DNA of 5,195 nucleotides from Bacillota bacterium (GTDB lineage Bacteria; Bacillota_I; Bacilli_A; Acholeplasmatales; Acholeplasmataceae), in contig SBGC01000051.1 in the NCBI GenBank assembly GCA_006226985.1, forward strand, positions 1 to 5,195, given 5' to 3'. Each line of letters begins with the position of its first letter. The stretch's first letter is position 1. Shown piece after piece: positions 1 to 4,806 of the stretch. Made by a program: the position numbers and the translations under genes. A model generated the notes under the pieces. That model ran no database searches, was not told the DNA's origin, and saw nothing but the letters and a program-made list of their open reading frames with translations.

Positions 1-1086
1 TTTGAAACCAATGAGATAGACACATCATTATTTCCTAATGCTACATGGGCTAAGCTTTCCAGACAAGTATTATCAGAAAACTATGAACAAATGCTTAATG
101 AAACGGACCCACAAGGACTTTTTTTACTTAGAAAAGAAATCGCTAGATATTTAGAAATCTATCGGGGTATGACTGTTAATATTAATCAGATTATTATTGG
201 ATCAGGATCAACATCACTAATTAGTTTAATCGTTGAAATATTAGGAAGAAAGAATCATTATGCGATTGAAAATCCAGGATATAAAAAAATTTATCAACTA
301 TTTAAAGCAAATGATGTCAATTTATCGCTCATATCTCTTGATGAACATGGTGTATCGATGCAAGCATTAAAGTCATCAAAAGCCTCAGTCATCCATATCA
401 CTCCATCCCATCAGTTTCCGATGGGTATCGTCATGCCCATTCAACGAAGAGTTGAACTTTTAAATTGGGCGAATGAAAGTCCTGATCGATTTATTATTGA
501 AGACGATTACGATAGCGAATTTCGCTATCAAGGGATGCCCATTCCTGCACTTCAAGGATTAGATCAACACGATTCGATTATCTACATGAATACATTTACG
601 AAAACACTAGCCCCATCTTTTAGAATTAGCTATATGGTCTTACCAAAAAGATTGATGTATCGGTATGAAGAGATTTCGTTATATCACGGTTGTACAGTAC
701 CTAATTTTGAGCAATATATTCTATATAAATTCATGAGCGAAGGACATTTTGAAAGACATATAAATCGTATGCGTAATTTATACAAACAAAAAATAGAGGT
801 CATCATCAAAAAGATACAGAAATACCCCTATTTAAGACTAAATGGCTATGATGCAGGATTACATGCATTACTCGTCATTGAAAAAGATGTAAATGTAGAA
901 AAATTGTTACTAGTTTTCGAACATGAAAAAATAAAAATTAGTTCCATTTCAGATTATTATCATTCTGAACACCTGCAAACATTTCAAACGTTTATTTTAG
1001 GATATGCAGGTATTCCTTTAGAGCAACTCTCTTATAATATCGATAAATTACTCAACACAATTGATTCAACCATTAAAGAATTATAG
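1..1086 (+). CDS. MocR/GntR-family transcriptional regulator, C-terminal aminotransferase-like domain (5' partial)
   Basis: The frame is open from base 1 to the TAG at 1084-1086, giving 361 visible residues. The ATG at 91 is internal, because the residues before it (F-E-T-N-E-I-D...LFPNATWAKL) match the usual LFP..W motif at the start of the MocR aminotransferase domain. The N-terminal GntR winged helix (about 100 residues) therefore lies off the left edge. Fold-type I PLP landmarks are present: TPSHQFPMGIVMP, EDDYDSEFRY (the DD codons at 502-507 carry the likely pyridine-N aspartate), PALQGLD, and NTFTKTLAP with the Schiff-base lysine codon at 601-603. Members of this family sense PLP or a PLP adduct through this domain and control vitamin B6, GABA, taurine or similar genes. 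No such target gene is visible here, so the regulon is unknown. A true aminotransferase is less likely, since DDYDSEFRY is typical of MocR proteins. The gene converges on the minus-strand membrane gene with only 6 bases between stops. Confidence 0.93.
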   Translation, partial: FETNEIDTSLFPNATWAKLSRQVLSENYEQMLNETDPQGLFLLRKEIARYLEIYRGMTVNINQIIIGSGSTSLISLIVEILGRKNHYAIENPGYKKIYQLFKANDVNLSLISLDEHGVSMQALKSSKASVIHITPSHQFPMGIVMPIQRRVELLNWANESPDRFIIEDDYDSEFRYQGMPIPALQGLDQHDSIIYMNTFTKTLAPSFRISYMVLPKRLMYRYEEISLYHGCTVPNFEQYILYKFMSEGHFERHINRMRNLYKQKIEVIIKKIQKYPYLRLNGYDAGLHALLVIEKDVNVEKLLLVFEHEKIKISSISDYYHSEHLQTFQTFILGYAGIPLEQLSYNIDKLLNTIDSTIKEL

Positions 1087-1092
1087 GTTGTA

Positions 1093-1731
1093 CTAAGTGA
1101 TTTTTAGCTTATGTCTTTTTTGTATAACAAAATATATTTTACTGATTAAGTAGATGGCAAATAACACATGATATAGATAACTGTTTTGACTGATAAAAAT
1201 GTATGGGTTACTTTGATGAATGGAGAAATCAAAACCGATATGAATATAAATCATTATATAGGCAATATACGCTAATTTGTGTAGTTTTTTCCATCTGTCT
1301 GGTCGTATTTTTTTACGGATTGTCATAAATGAACTGATTGTTAGTGGAAACATAATCAACATAGCAATGATACCTGTAAAATTGTAGCCATAGAGTGCTA
1401 AAGACAATTGTTTAATCGCATGTGGTAATAAGAAAATAAAACCAATAATCGAAAGATCTCCTCTAACTAATAATATCTTTTTATAAAATGTATTTCGTTT
1501 ACCGAAAGTGCTAGCAAACATAACAAGTAAAAAAATTGCAAGTGATATATGACCACTTTCAATGAGTTTATTCACTTGATTTAAATCGATAAAAATCACA
1601 AGAGTCACAATGAGTAACGAAACACTTATAAAGATTTTTGCATATTTATGAATGTAACGATTACCAAAGTGAATTGCCATATAAAAAACAATCGCTAAAC
1701 CAAGGGCTAGATTTGTCTCATCTAGAAACAT
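1093..1731 (-). CDS. Ferric-reductase-like / MsrQ-like haem-binding membrane protein
   Basis: This is a 212-residue integral membrane protein with about seven hydrophobic helices (near residues 5-22, 31-49, 60-77, 90-113, 118-138, 150-170 and 183-203). The pattern of RGDLSIIGF...LLPH (H104), W-KKLHKLAY (H151) and YIHIGF (H164) resembles the ferric reductase-like transmembrane domain of the YedZ/MsrQ family, in which such histidines ligate b haems. H61 at the start of helix 3 is a further candidate. No flavin or NAD(P)H domain is fused to it, so it is probably an electron conduit fed by quinol or a separate reductase. Its start sits 2 bases after the stop of the cytochrome b5-like lipoprotein gene, and its ribosome binding site (AAGGAGA) lies within the last codons of that gene, so the two are almost certainly co-transcribed. 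No MsrP-type molybdoenzyme is nearby, so the methionine sulfoxide role of MsrQ should not be assumed. Haem binding is inferred from motifs. Confidence 0.75.
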   Translation of the reverse strand: MFLDETNLALGLAIVFYMAIHFGNRYIHKYAKIFISVSLLIVTLVIFIDLNQVNKLIESGHISLAIFLLVMFASTFGKRNTFYKKILLVRGDLSIIGFIFLLPHAIKQLSLALYGYNFTGIIAMLIMFPLTISSFMTIRKKIRPDRWKKLHKLAYIAYIMIYIHIGFDFSIHQSNPYIFISQNSYLYHVLFAIYLISKIYFVIQKRHKLKIT

Positions 1732-1733
1732 GG

Positions 1734-2054
1734 CTAATCTCCTTCAACGATTTTTCCGACAATAGGAACTCTATCTAAATTTGATAAACCATGAGGAGAT
1801 TGATTGATGATCTCATCTGTTAAGTCTTGACCGGCAGCAAATCCATTATGCATGCCTGATTGCCAATAAAATGAATCTGTAACATCATAAATGTCACCAT
1901 TTACAGCAATATAAGCAGGTCTACCTTCCTTACCATCATAATAACTAAGCTCTTCTAAAGTTAATTCAATAAGTTCTGTATCAGTATCTTGTTGACAAGA
2001 AACGAGTAAAAAAACAATTAATATAAGTACAATTAAGGATAATTTTTTCATCAT
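1734..2054 (-). CDS. Cytochrome b5-like haem-binding lipoprotein
   Basis: The product is 106 residues: a signal peptide (MMKKLSLIVLILIVFL) with lipobox LVSC (C20), a short polar linker, then a compact cytochrome b5-like haem/steroid-binding domain (about residues 30-104). Typical features are LTLEELSYYDGKEGRPAYIAV, the NGDIYDVTDS segment, W-x-x-G-x-H-N-G (H69), AGQDLT, and SPHGLSNL (H88) before VGKIVEG. H69 and H88 are the probable axial haem ligands. The protein should be anchored outside the cytoplasmic membrane. Two tandem ATGs (2054 and 2051) are available; AGGAGG lies 3 bases before the first and 6 before the second, so the second may be the true start, making the product 105 residues with lipidated C19. 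It is the first gene of a pair with the haem-type membrane protein. I infer that the lipoprotein exchanges electrons with that partner; substrate and direction are unknown. Confidence 0.85.
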   Translation of the reverse strand: MMKKLSLIVLILIVFLLVSCQQDTDTELIELTLEELSYYDGKEGRPAYIAVNGDIYDVTDSFYWQSGMHNGFAAGQDLTDEIINQSPHGLSNLDRVPIVGKIVEGD

Positions 2055-2101
2055 ACTCCTCCTTTTATGTTTAGATTACCACTATTGATAAAAGGGTTGA
2101 A
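2055..2101 (-). promoter_or_regulatory. Candidate promoter and RBS of the haem lipoprotein operon
   Basis: Reading the minus strand, TTCAAC (2101-2096) and TAATCT (2078-2073) are separated by 17 bases, a weak sigma-A-like pair. Transcription would begin near 2066, giving a very short leader ahead of the AAGGAGGAGT ribosome binding site just upstream of 2054. The terminator at 2121-2153 isolates this operon from the one upstream, so a promoter is needed somewhere in 2055-2128. The exact boxes are uncertain because the hexamers are imperfect. Confidence 0.35.
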
Positions 2102-2120
2102 AGAATTTGCTTTATAGGAT

Positions 2121-2153
2121 AAAAAAAACACCAAAGATGTTTTGTCTTTGATG
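2121..2153 (-). terminator. Rho-independent terminator of the padR-HAAS operon
   Basis: On the minus strand CATCAAAGA (2153-2145) pairs with TCTTTGGTG (2137-2129) through nine pairs, one of them a T-G wobble, around the loop CAAAACA. An uninterrupted run of eight T (2128-2121) follows. It starts 12 bases after the stop codon of the HAAS membrane gene (2165-2167). On the plus strand only four T follow the hairpin and no gene reads in that direction, so it serves the minus strand. Confidence 0.88.
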
Positions 2154-2164
2154 TTTTATTCTTT

Positions 2165-3124
2165 TTATGCATTTTCAATGATTGCAGTTACAGGTATAAG
2201 CAGGAATGCCATCCAAGATATTGTCCATAATCCGGCAAAGAATCCTAAATTGAAGAAGATAATGACTGCGATAAATGGCATTAAAGGTGTTAATCTAAAT
2301 TTCTTATCAAAGAATAGAATTGCAGAAATTGGAATAAGCAGGAATGTTTGCCATGCATAAACCCAACCATCAAGAAGAAGACCAAGTGCAAGGAAACCAG
2401 CTGTAGCTAGAATAATGACAGATAGCATAACGAGTGCTCCACGTCTTTCTTTTGGATCTTTTGGAAAATTCCAAATGAATTTCGTTTCGCCAATAACTAA
2501 ACCTGTTACAACAGGTAAGATGAAGCCTAACGCAGCATAGTCCCATCTGTTATAGGTATAACCCACATAAAGATAGAATGCAATAGCTACTGCAAAGCTG
2601 ATGAATGAAACAAGTGATTTCCAGTTTTTATAATCTTGGATTAAAGCCATCATCGGAATACTTAAGAAAACGAGCCATCCAGGATTCCAAAGGTTTGCGT
2701 ATGTACCAAGAAGGATGAACGTTACAGTCGATGCAAAAGGCATAAGTGCAATGAGCATTTCCTTAACTTTTGTTGATAAAATGATCGCCATGACTGGAAT
2801 CGATAAGAACACTAACCATGTTGGATGCCATATATCTGTTGATAAGCCAATAGCCATGAATGTGATCACACTCACAAAAGGCATTAACGCGATGAACTTA
2901 TTTCTAACATCTTTTTTTCTCTTAATGCGAAGTGTATCAATAAGTTCATAAGCGACATGATTAGGTTCGCCTAATAACTTATAAATTTCTTCATCTGTAC
3001 GACCTGTTTCAAGCATGTCATCATAAAGTTGACCGTAATCCTTTAATATGTCATTAATGTCTTCCTTACTTGCTTGAAACTCAATTAATTTGTTTTTTAA
3101 TGCTTCTAAATACTTAGCTTTCAT
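2165..3124 (-). CDS. HAAS (DUF1700)-domain membrane protein with five tandem two-helix repeats
   Basis: The product is 319 residues. Residues 1-66 form a soluble helical HAAS/DUF1700-type domain (MKAKYLEALKNKL...YGQLYDDMLETGRTDEEIYKLLGEP). This domain is commonly encoded next to PadR regulators and is thought to couple membrane proteins to them. The remainder is about ten hydrophobic helices arranged as five repeats of roughly 42-48 residues (about 77-120, 124-166, 170-215, 229-274, 278-319). Each has a hydrophobic helix, a tryptophan turn (W99, W146, W194, W254, W300), then F-L-x-I-P, with the proline 10-11 residues after that tryptophan (P110, P157, P204, P265, P311). Repeats 3 and 4 are separated by a charged loop (FPKDPKERR). 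The start overlaps the padR end by 11 bases, and AGGAGG lies 8 bases upstream inside the padR glycine codons, so translation is probably coupled. No catalytic motif or transporter signature is visible. A stress-sensing or membrane-integrity role is only a guess. Confidence 0.82.
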   Translation of the reverse strand: MKAKYLEALKNKLIEFQASKEDINDILKDYGQLYDDMLETGRTDEEIYKLLGEPNHVAYELIDTLRIKRKKDVRNKFIALMPFVSVITFMAIGLSTDIWHPTWLVFLSIPVMAIILSTKVKEMLIALMPFASTVTFILLGTYANLWNPGWLVFLSIPMMALIQDYKNWKSLVSFISFAVAIAFYLYVGYTYNRWDYAALGFILPVVTGLVIGETKFIWNFPKDPKERRGALVMLSVIILATAGFLALGLLLDGWVYAWQTFLLIPISAILFFDKKFRLTPLMPFIAVIIFFNLGFFAGLWTISWMAFLLIPVTAIIENA

Positions 3125-3437
3125 GTTTGAATCCTCCTAATAATTTAAATACACCTTCTAAAAATGTTTTCCATTCTTTCTCATAGTCTTGATATTTCTC
3201 AAGACCAACTTTTGTAATACGATAATACTTTCTAGGTGCTCCGATATTTGTTTGTTTCTCGTATGTTTCAAATAATCCTTGTCCTGTTAATCTTCTTAAG
3301 ATGGGATAGACCGTATTTTCATTGACATCTATTTCCGTAGATAAGAGATCAATCACTTCAAATCCATACATATCCTTTTGTTTGATGATACCCAGGATAC
3401 ACATTTCAACAATTCCTTTTTTAAATTGCGTATTCAT
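3114..3437 (-). CDS. PadR-family transcriptional repressor
   Basis: This 107-residue winged-helix regulator is of the short PadR type (usually 105-115 residues). MNTQFKKGIVEMCILGII begins helix 1. MYGFEVIDLL, then ENTVYPILRRLTGQGLFE (residues about 40-57), is the recognition helix-turn-helix. GAPRKYYRITKVGLEKY (about 66-82) is the wing and start of the next helix. A C-terminal amphipathic helix (about 83-100) probably forms the dimer interface, as is usual in the family. The start at 3437 is supported by AAGGAGG with 5-base spacing. The gene is first in an operon with the overlapping HAAS-domain membrane gene, a widespread pairing. Two 21-base dyads over its own promoter suggest that it represses itself and its partner; the inducer is unknown. 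Confidence 0.93.
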   Translation of the reverse strand: MNTQFKKGIVEMCILGIIKQKDMYGFEVIDLLSTEIDVNENTVYPILRRLTGQGLFETYEKQTNIGAPRKYYRITKVGLEKYQDYEKEWKTFLEGVFKLLGGFKHES

Positions 3438-3447
3438 AATTGCCTCC

Positions 3448-3468
3448 TTACTGTGTGTTGCACACTAC
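3448..3468. promoter_or_regulatory. Predicted PadR operator 1 (promoter-proximal)
   Basis: Inverted repeat of the form tTAcTGTG-N5-CACAcTAC: left arm 3448-3455, right arm 3461-3468. It shares the TA-n-TGTG-N5-CACA-n-TAC frame with the second site, centred 33 bases away. It lies between the predicted -10 box and the padR ribosome binding site and covers the expected transcription start, so a bound dimer would block initiation. That PadR is the binding protein is inferred from position and symmetry. Confidence 0.7.
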
Positions 3469-3469
3469 T

Positions 3470-3498
3470 ATAATAACACCGTACTGTGCAAAACACAA
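3470..3498 (-). promoter_or_regulatory. Predicted padR-HAAS operon promoter
   Basis: On the minus strand TTGTGT (3498-3493) is followed after 17 bases by TATTAT (3475-3470), matching the -10 consensus in five of six positions. The -35 box lies inside operator 2, and the -10 box sits in the gap between the two operators. Transcription would start near 3463, about 26 bases before the ATG. Confidence 0.65.
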
Positions 3499-3501
3499 TA
3501 C
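3481..3501. promoter_or_regulatory. Predicted PadR operator 2 (overlaps -35)
   Basis: Inverted repeat GTAcTGTG-N5-CACAaTAC: arms 3481-3488 and 3494-3501, differing from perfect symmetry only at the inner c/a pair (3484/3498) and in the spacer. Its centre (3491) is 33 bases, about three helical turns, from that of operator 1 (3458), so two dimers would lie on the same DNA face. It overlaps the -35 element of the padR promoter. Confidence 0.72.
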
Positions 3502-3568
3502 CTAAATGAAAAATTTTTTATTTTCTTTATTTTCATGCTTTTTTTTAGACTCTGATTATTTTTGTATC
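3502..3568. other. AT-rich spacer between the divergent promoters
   Basis: This stretch is almost entirely A/T, with long T runs (for example around 3514-3519 and 3539-3546) and an imperfect inverted repeat ATGAAAA(A)T...ATTTTCAT. It lies just upstream of the -35 boxes of both the padR and the aroF leader promoters, so it could act as an UP-like element for either. No gene is supported here. Confidence 0.35.
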
Positions 3569-3597
3569 TTGTCTTTTAGCGAATAATGTGATACCAT
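3569..3597 (+). promoter_or_regulatory. Predicted promoter of the aroF-tyrA operon leader
   Basis: TTGTCT (3569-3574) and TACCAT (3592-3597) are separated by 17 bases, with a TG one base before the -10 box (TGaTACCAT, extended -10). Transcription should start near 3603-3605, about 20 bases before the leader peptide ATG, giving a leader RNA of about 180 bases before aroF. The -10 box matches in four of six positions, so the call is moderate. Confidence 0.5.
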
Positions 3598-3624
3598 ATC
3601 ATCAAACAAAGAAAGGTGATTTCA

Positions 3625-3669
3625 ATGTTTAAATATAAGAAAGCTGTTTATTATTACGCATATCATTAA
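3625..3669 (+). CDS. Tyrosine-rich attenuator leader peptide (14 aa)
   Basis: A short open frame encodes MFKYKKAVYYYAYH, ending in TAA at 3667-3669. It is preceded by the ribosome binding site AAAGGTGA (3612-3619), 5 bases before the ATG. Five of 14 residues are tyrosine (codons at 3634, 3649, 3652, 3655 and 3661, four TAT and one TAC), with one Phe and one terminal His. The peptide itself is probably without function; its translation senses charged tRNA-Tyr. It lies just upstream of aroF and tyrA, the first and the tyrosine-specific enzymes of the pathway, and its stop codon overlaps the base of the first leader hairpin, as expected for ribosome-mediated attenuation. It is too short for ordinary gene finding. 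The match of codon content with pathway and the good ribosome binding site make it convincing. Confidence 0.85.
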   Translation: MFKYKKAVYYYAYH

Positions 3670-3734
3670 AAAGAGGATTGCTAGGCATTCCTTTTTAAGC
3701 GAAATAAAGGAACAGCCAACACATGAAATTATTC

Positions 3735-3762
3735 ATCCTTGGGGTTCCTCAGGGATTTTTTT
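3735..3762 (+). terminator. Attenuator terminator upstream of aroF
   Basis: ATCCTTGGG (3735-3743) pairs with the segment 3748-3756 (CTCAGGGAT) through nine pairs, two of them wobble, around the loop GTTC. The T run continues to 3762 (seven T from 3756). It ends 24 bases before the aroF ATG and lies inside the aroF leader, so it is a regulatory terminator rather than the end of an upstream gene: no full-size plus-strand gene precedes it. Its 5' arm and loop are also used by the antiterminator, so the two cannot form together. Confidence 0.88.
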
Positions 3763-3786
3763 ATTTAAAATTGAGAGGTATAGATT

Positions 3787-4806
3787 ATGATTATTCAAAT
3801 GAAGAAAACGGCAACAAAAAAAGAATTCGAACGCATTGTAGAATTCTTAACGAGCAAAGGATTAAGAATTGTTGATGCATCCAGTGAGAATGTCACTGTC
3901 TTTGGTATATTAGGAGATACATCAAGCATTGAACCAGCAGATTTATATGCTTTTGATGGCGTTGGCGAAGTAACAAGAGTTTCAACACCATTTAAAAAAG
4001 CTTCACGAAGTTTTAAAAAGAAGGATACCATTATTAAAGTCAATGAACATGTCTCTATTGGTGGAGATCAGTTTGTGGTTATGGCTGGTCCATGCTCAGT
4101 TGAATCTGAAGAGCAACTTAGAACGATAGCGAAAGGTGTTAAAAAATCAGGAGCTCATCTTTTAAGAGGGGGAGCGTATAAACCAAGAACTTCACCTTAT
4201 GCTTTTCAAGGCTTAGAAATTGAAGGCTTAAAAATTCTTCGTAAAATCGGAGATGAAACAGGATTAGCTATTGTCACTGAAATACCTTCAGCAGATTTAC
4301 TACCTGTTTTTGAAGAGTATGTTGATATCATCCAAGTAGGTGCAAGAAACATGCAAAATTTCCACTTACTTAAAGCGTTAGGGAAATCGAAGAAACCTAT
4401 TTTGCTTAAAAGAGGTTTATCATCAACTATTGAAGAGTGGTTAATGTCTGCTGAATACATTATGGCTGGCGGTAATGAAAACGTTATTTTATGTGAACGT
4501 GGTATTCGTACATTTGAAAAATACACACGAAATACATTAGATATCAGTGCTGTTTTAGCTGTTAAAGAATTATCACATTTACCAGTTATTATTGATCCAA
4601 GTCACGCTGCAGGACGTTGGAACATGATTGAAAAATTATCTTTAGCAAGCCTAGCTGTTGGTGCACATGGTTTAATTGTTGAAGTGCACCACGATCCAGA
4701 GCATGCCTTAAGTGATGGTGCTCAATCACTTAAATTAAATAAATTCCATCACATGATGGAAGAACTTGATAAGGTTGCTGCTGTATTAGAAAAGACTATA
4801 CGATGA
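3787..4806 (+). CDS. aroF: 3-deoxy-7-phosphoheptulonate (DAHP) synthase, type I-beta with N-terminal regulatory domain
   Basis: The enzyme condenses phosphoenolpyruvate and erythrose 4-phosphate to DAHP, the first step of aromatic amino acid synthesis, in the cytosol. The 339 residues fit the Thermotoga-type family (338). Residues about 1-70 form the ferredoxin-like domain (MKKTATKKEFERIVEFL...) that in that family mediates feedback inhibition by Tyr/Phe. The rest is the TIM barrel with AGPCSVES (C103), LRGGAYKPRTSPYAFQG, GARNMQNF, PILLKRG, ERGIRTFE and IDPSHAAG (H273). C103, H273, E299 and D310 correspond to the four metal ligands of the family. There is no fused chorismate mutase. The start at 3787 is preceded by GAGAGG with 8-base spacing; M5 (3799) is a less likely alternative. 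The stop overlaps the tyrA start by ATGA, so the two are translationally coupled. Expression is probably set by the upstream Tyr leader attenuator. Confidence 0.97.
   Translation: MIIQMKKTATKKEFERIVEFLTSKGLRIVDASSENVTVFGILGDTSSIEPADLYAFDGVGEVTRVSTPFKKASRSFKKKDTIIKVNEHVSIGGDQFVVMAGPCSVESEEQLRTIAKGVKKSGAHLLRGGAYKPRTSPYAFQGLEIEGLKILRKIGDETGLAIVTEIPSADLLPVFEEYVDIIQVGARNMQNFHLLKALGKSKKPILLKRGLSSTIEEWLMSAEYIMAGGNENVILCERGIRTFEKYTRNTLDISAVLAVKELSHLPVIIDPSHAAGRWNMIEKLSLASLAVGAHGLIVEVHHDPEHALSDGAQSLKLNKFHHMMEELDKVAAVLEKTIR

Larger units (their letters stand above)
3604..3786 (+). promoter_or_regulatory. Tyrosine attenuator leader RNA (aroF-tyrA)
   Basis: The leader has a Tyr-rich peptide gene followed by five pairing segments that I could match by hand. 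(1:2) AGGA-t-TGC (3674-3681) pairs with GCA-t-TCCT (3685-3692), extended by TTAAAA (3666-3671) with TTTTAA (3693-3698). (2:3) TTCCTTT (3688-3694) pairs with AAAGGAA (3706-3712). (3:4) AGGAAC (3708-3713) pairs with GTTCCT (3744-3749), and CCAA (3716-3719) with TTGG (3739-3742), enclosing a small ATGAA/TTCAT hairpin (3723-3736). (4:5) is the terminator at 3735-3756. Expected logic: with ample charged tRNA-Tyr the ribosome reaches the stop at 3667 and masks segment 1, so 2:3 forms, 3:4 cannot, and transcription stops. When ribosomes stall on Tyr codons, 1:2 forms, segment 3 is free, 3:4 forms, and aroF is transcribed. The pairings are seen; the mechanism is inferred. No T-box sequence is present. 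Confidence 0.8.

Noticed and set aside
91..1086. Complete 331-residue aminotransferase starting at ATG 91
   Set aside because: The frame is open to base 1 and the upstream residues match the MocR linker/aminotransferase junction, so the gene is a truncated longer regulator.
2142..2360. Plus-strand open frame of 72 codons
   Set aside because: It is antisense to the HAAS membrane gene, starts inside the terminator hairpin, has no ribosome binding site, and its product is only a mirror of the repeat region.
2715..2951. Plus-strand open frame of 78 codons
   Set aside because: It is antisense to the HAAS gene repeats; no ribosome binding site or family resemblance.
3502..3535. Imperfect inverted repeat ATGAAAA...TTTTCAT as a terminator
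   Set aside because: It is A/T only apart from single G/C pairs, with a long loop, and no gene ends there; it is more likely promoter-associated AT-rich DNA.
3322..3555. Plus-strand open frame of 77 codons
   Set aside because: It runs antisense through padR, its operators and the AT-rich spacer; the C-terminal part is low-complexity Phe/Leu from T runs.
3604..3786. T-box riboswitch for tyrosine in front of aroF
   Set aside because: The leader is only about 180 bases, lacks the AGGGTGG-N-ACCGCG T-box core, and contains a well-placed Tyr-rich open frame with its own ribosome binding site instead.
3795..4043. Minus-strand open frame within aroF
   Set aside because: It is fully antisense to the strongly supported aroF gene, with no initiation signals or known motif.
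4206..4526. Minus-strand open frame within aroF
   Set aside because: It is antisense to conserved DAHP synthase motifs; composition looks like a shadow frame.
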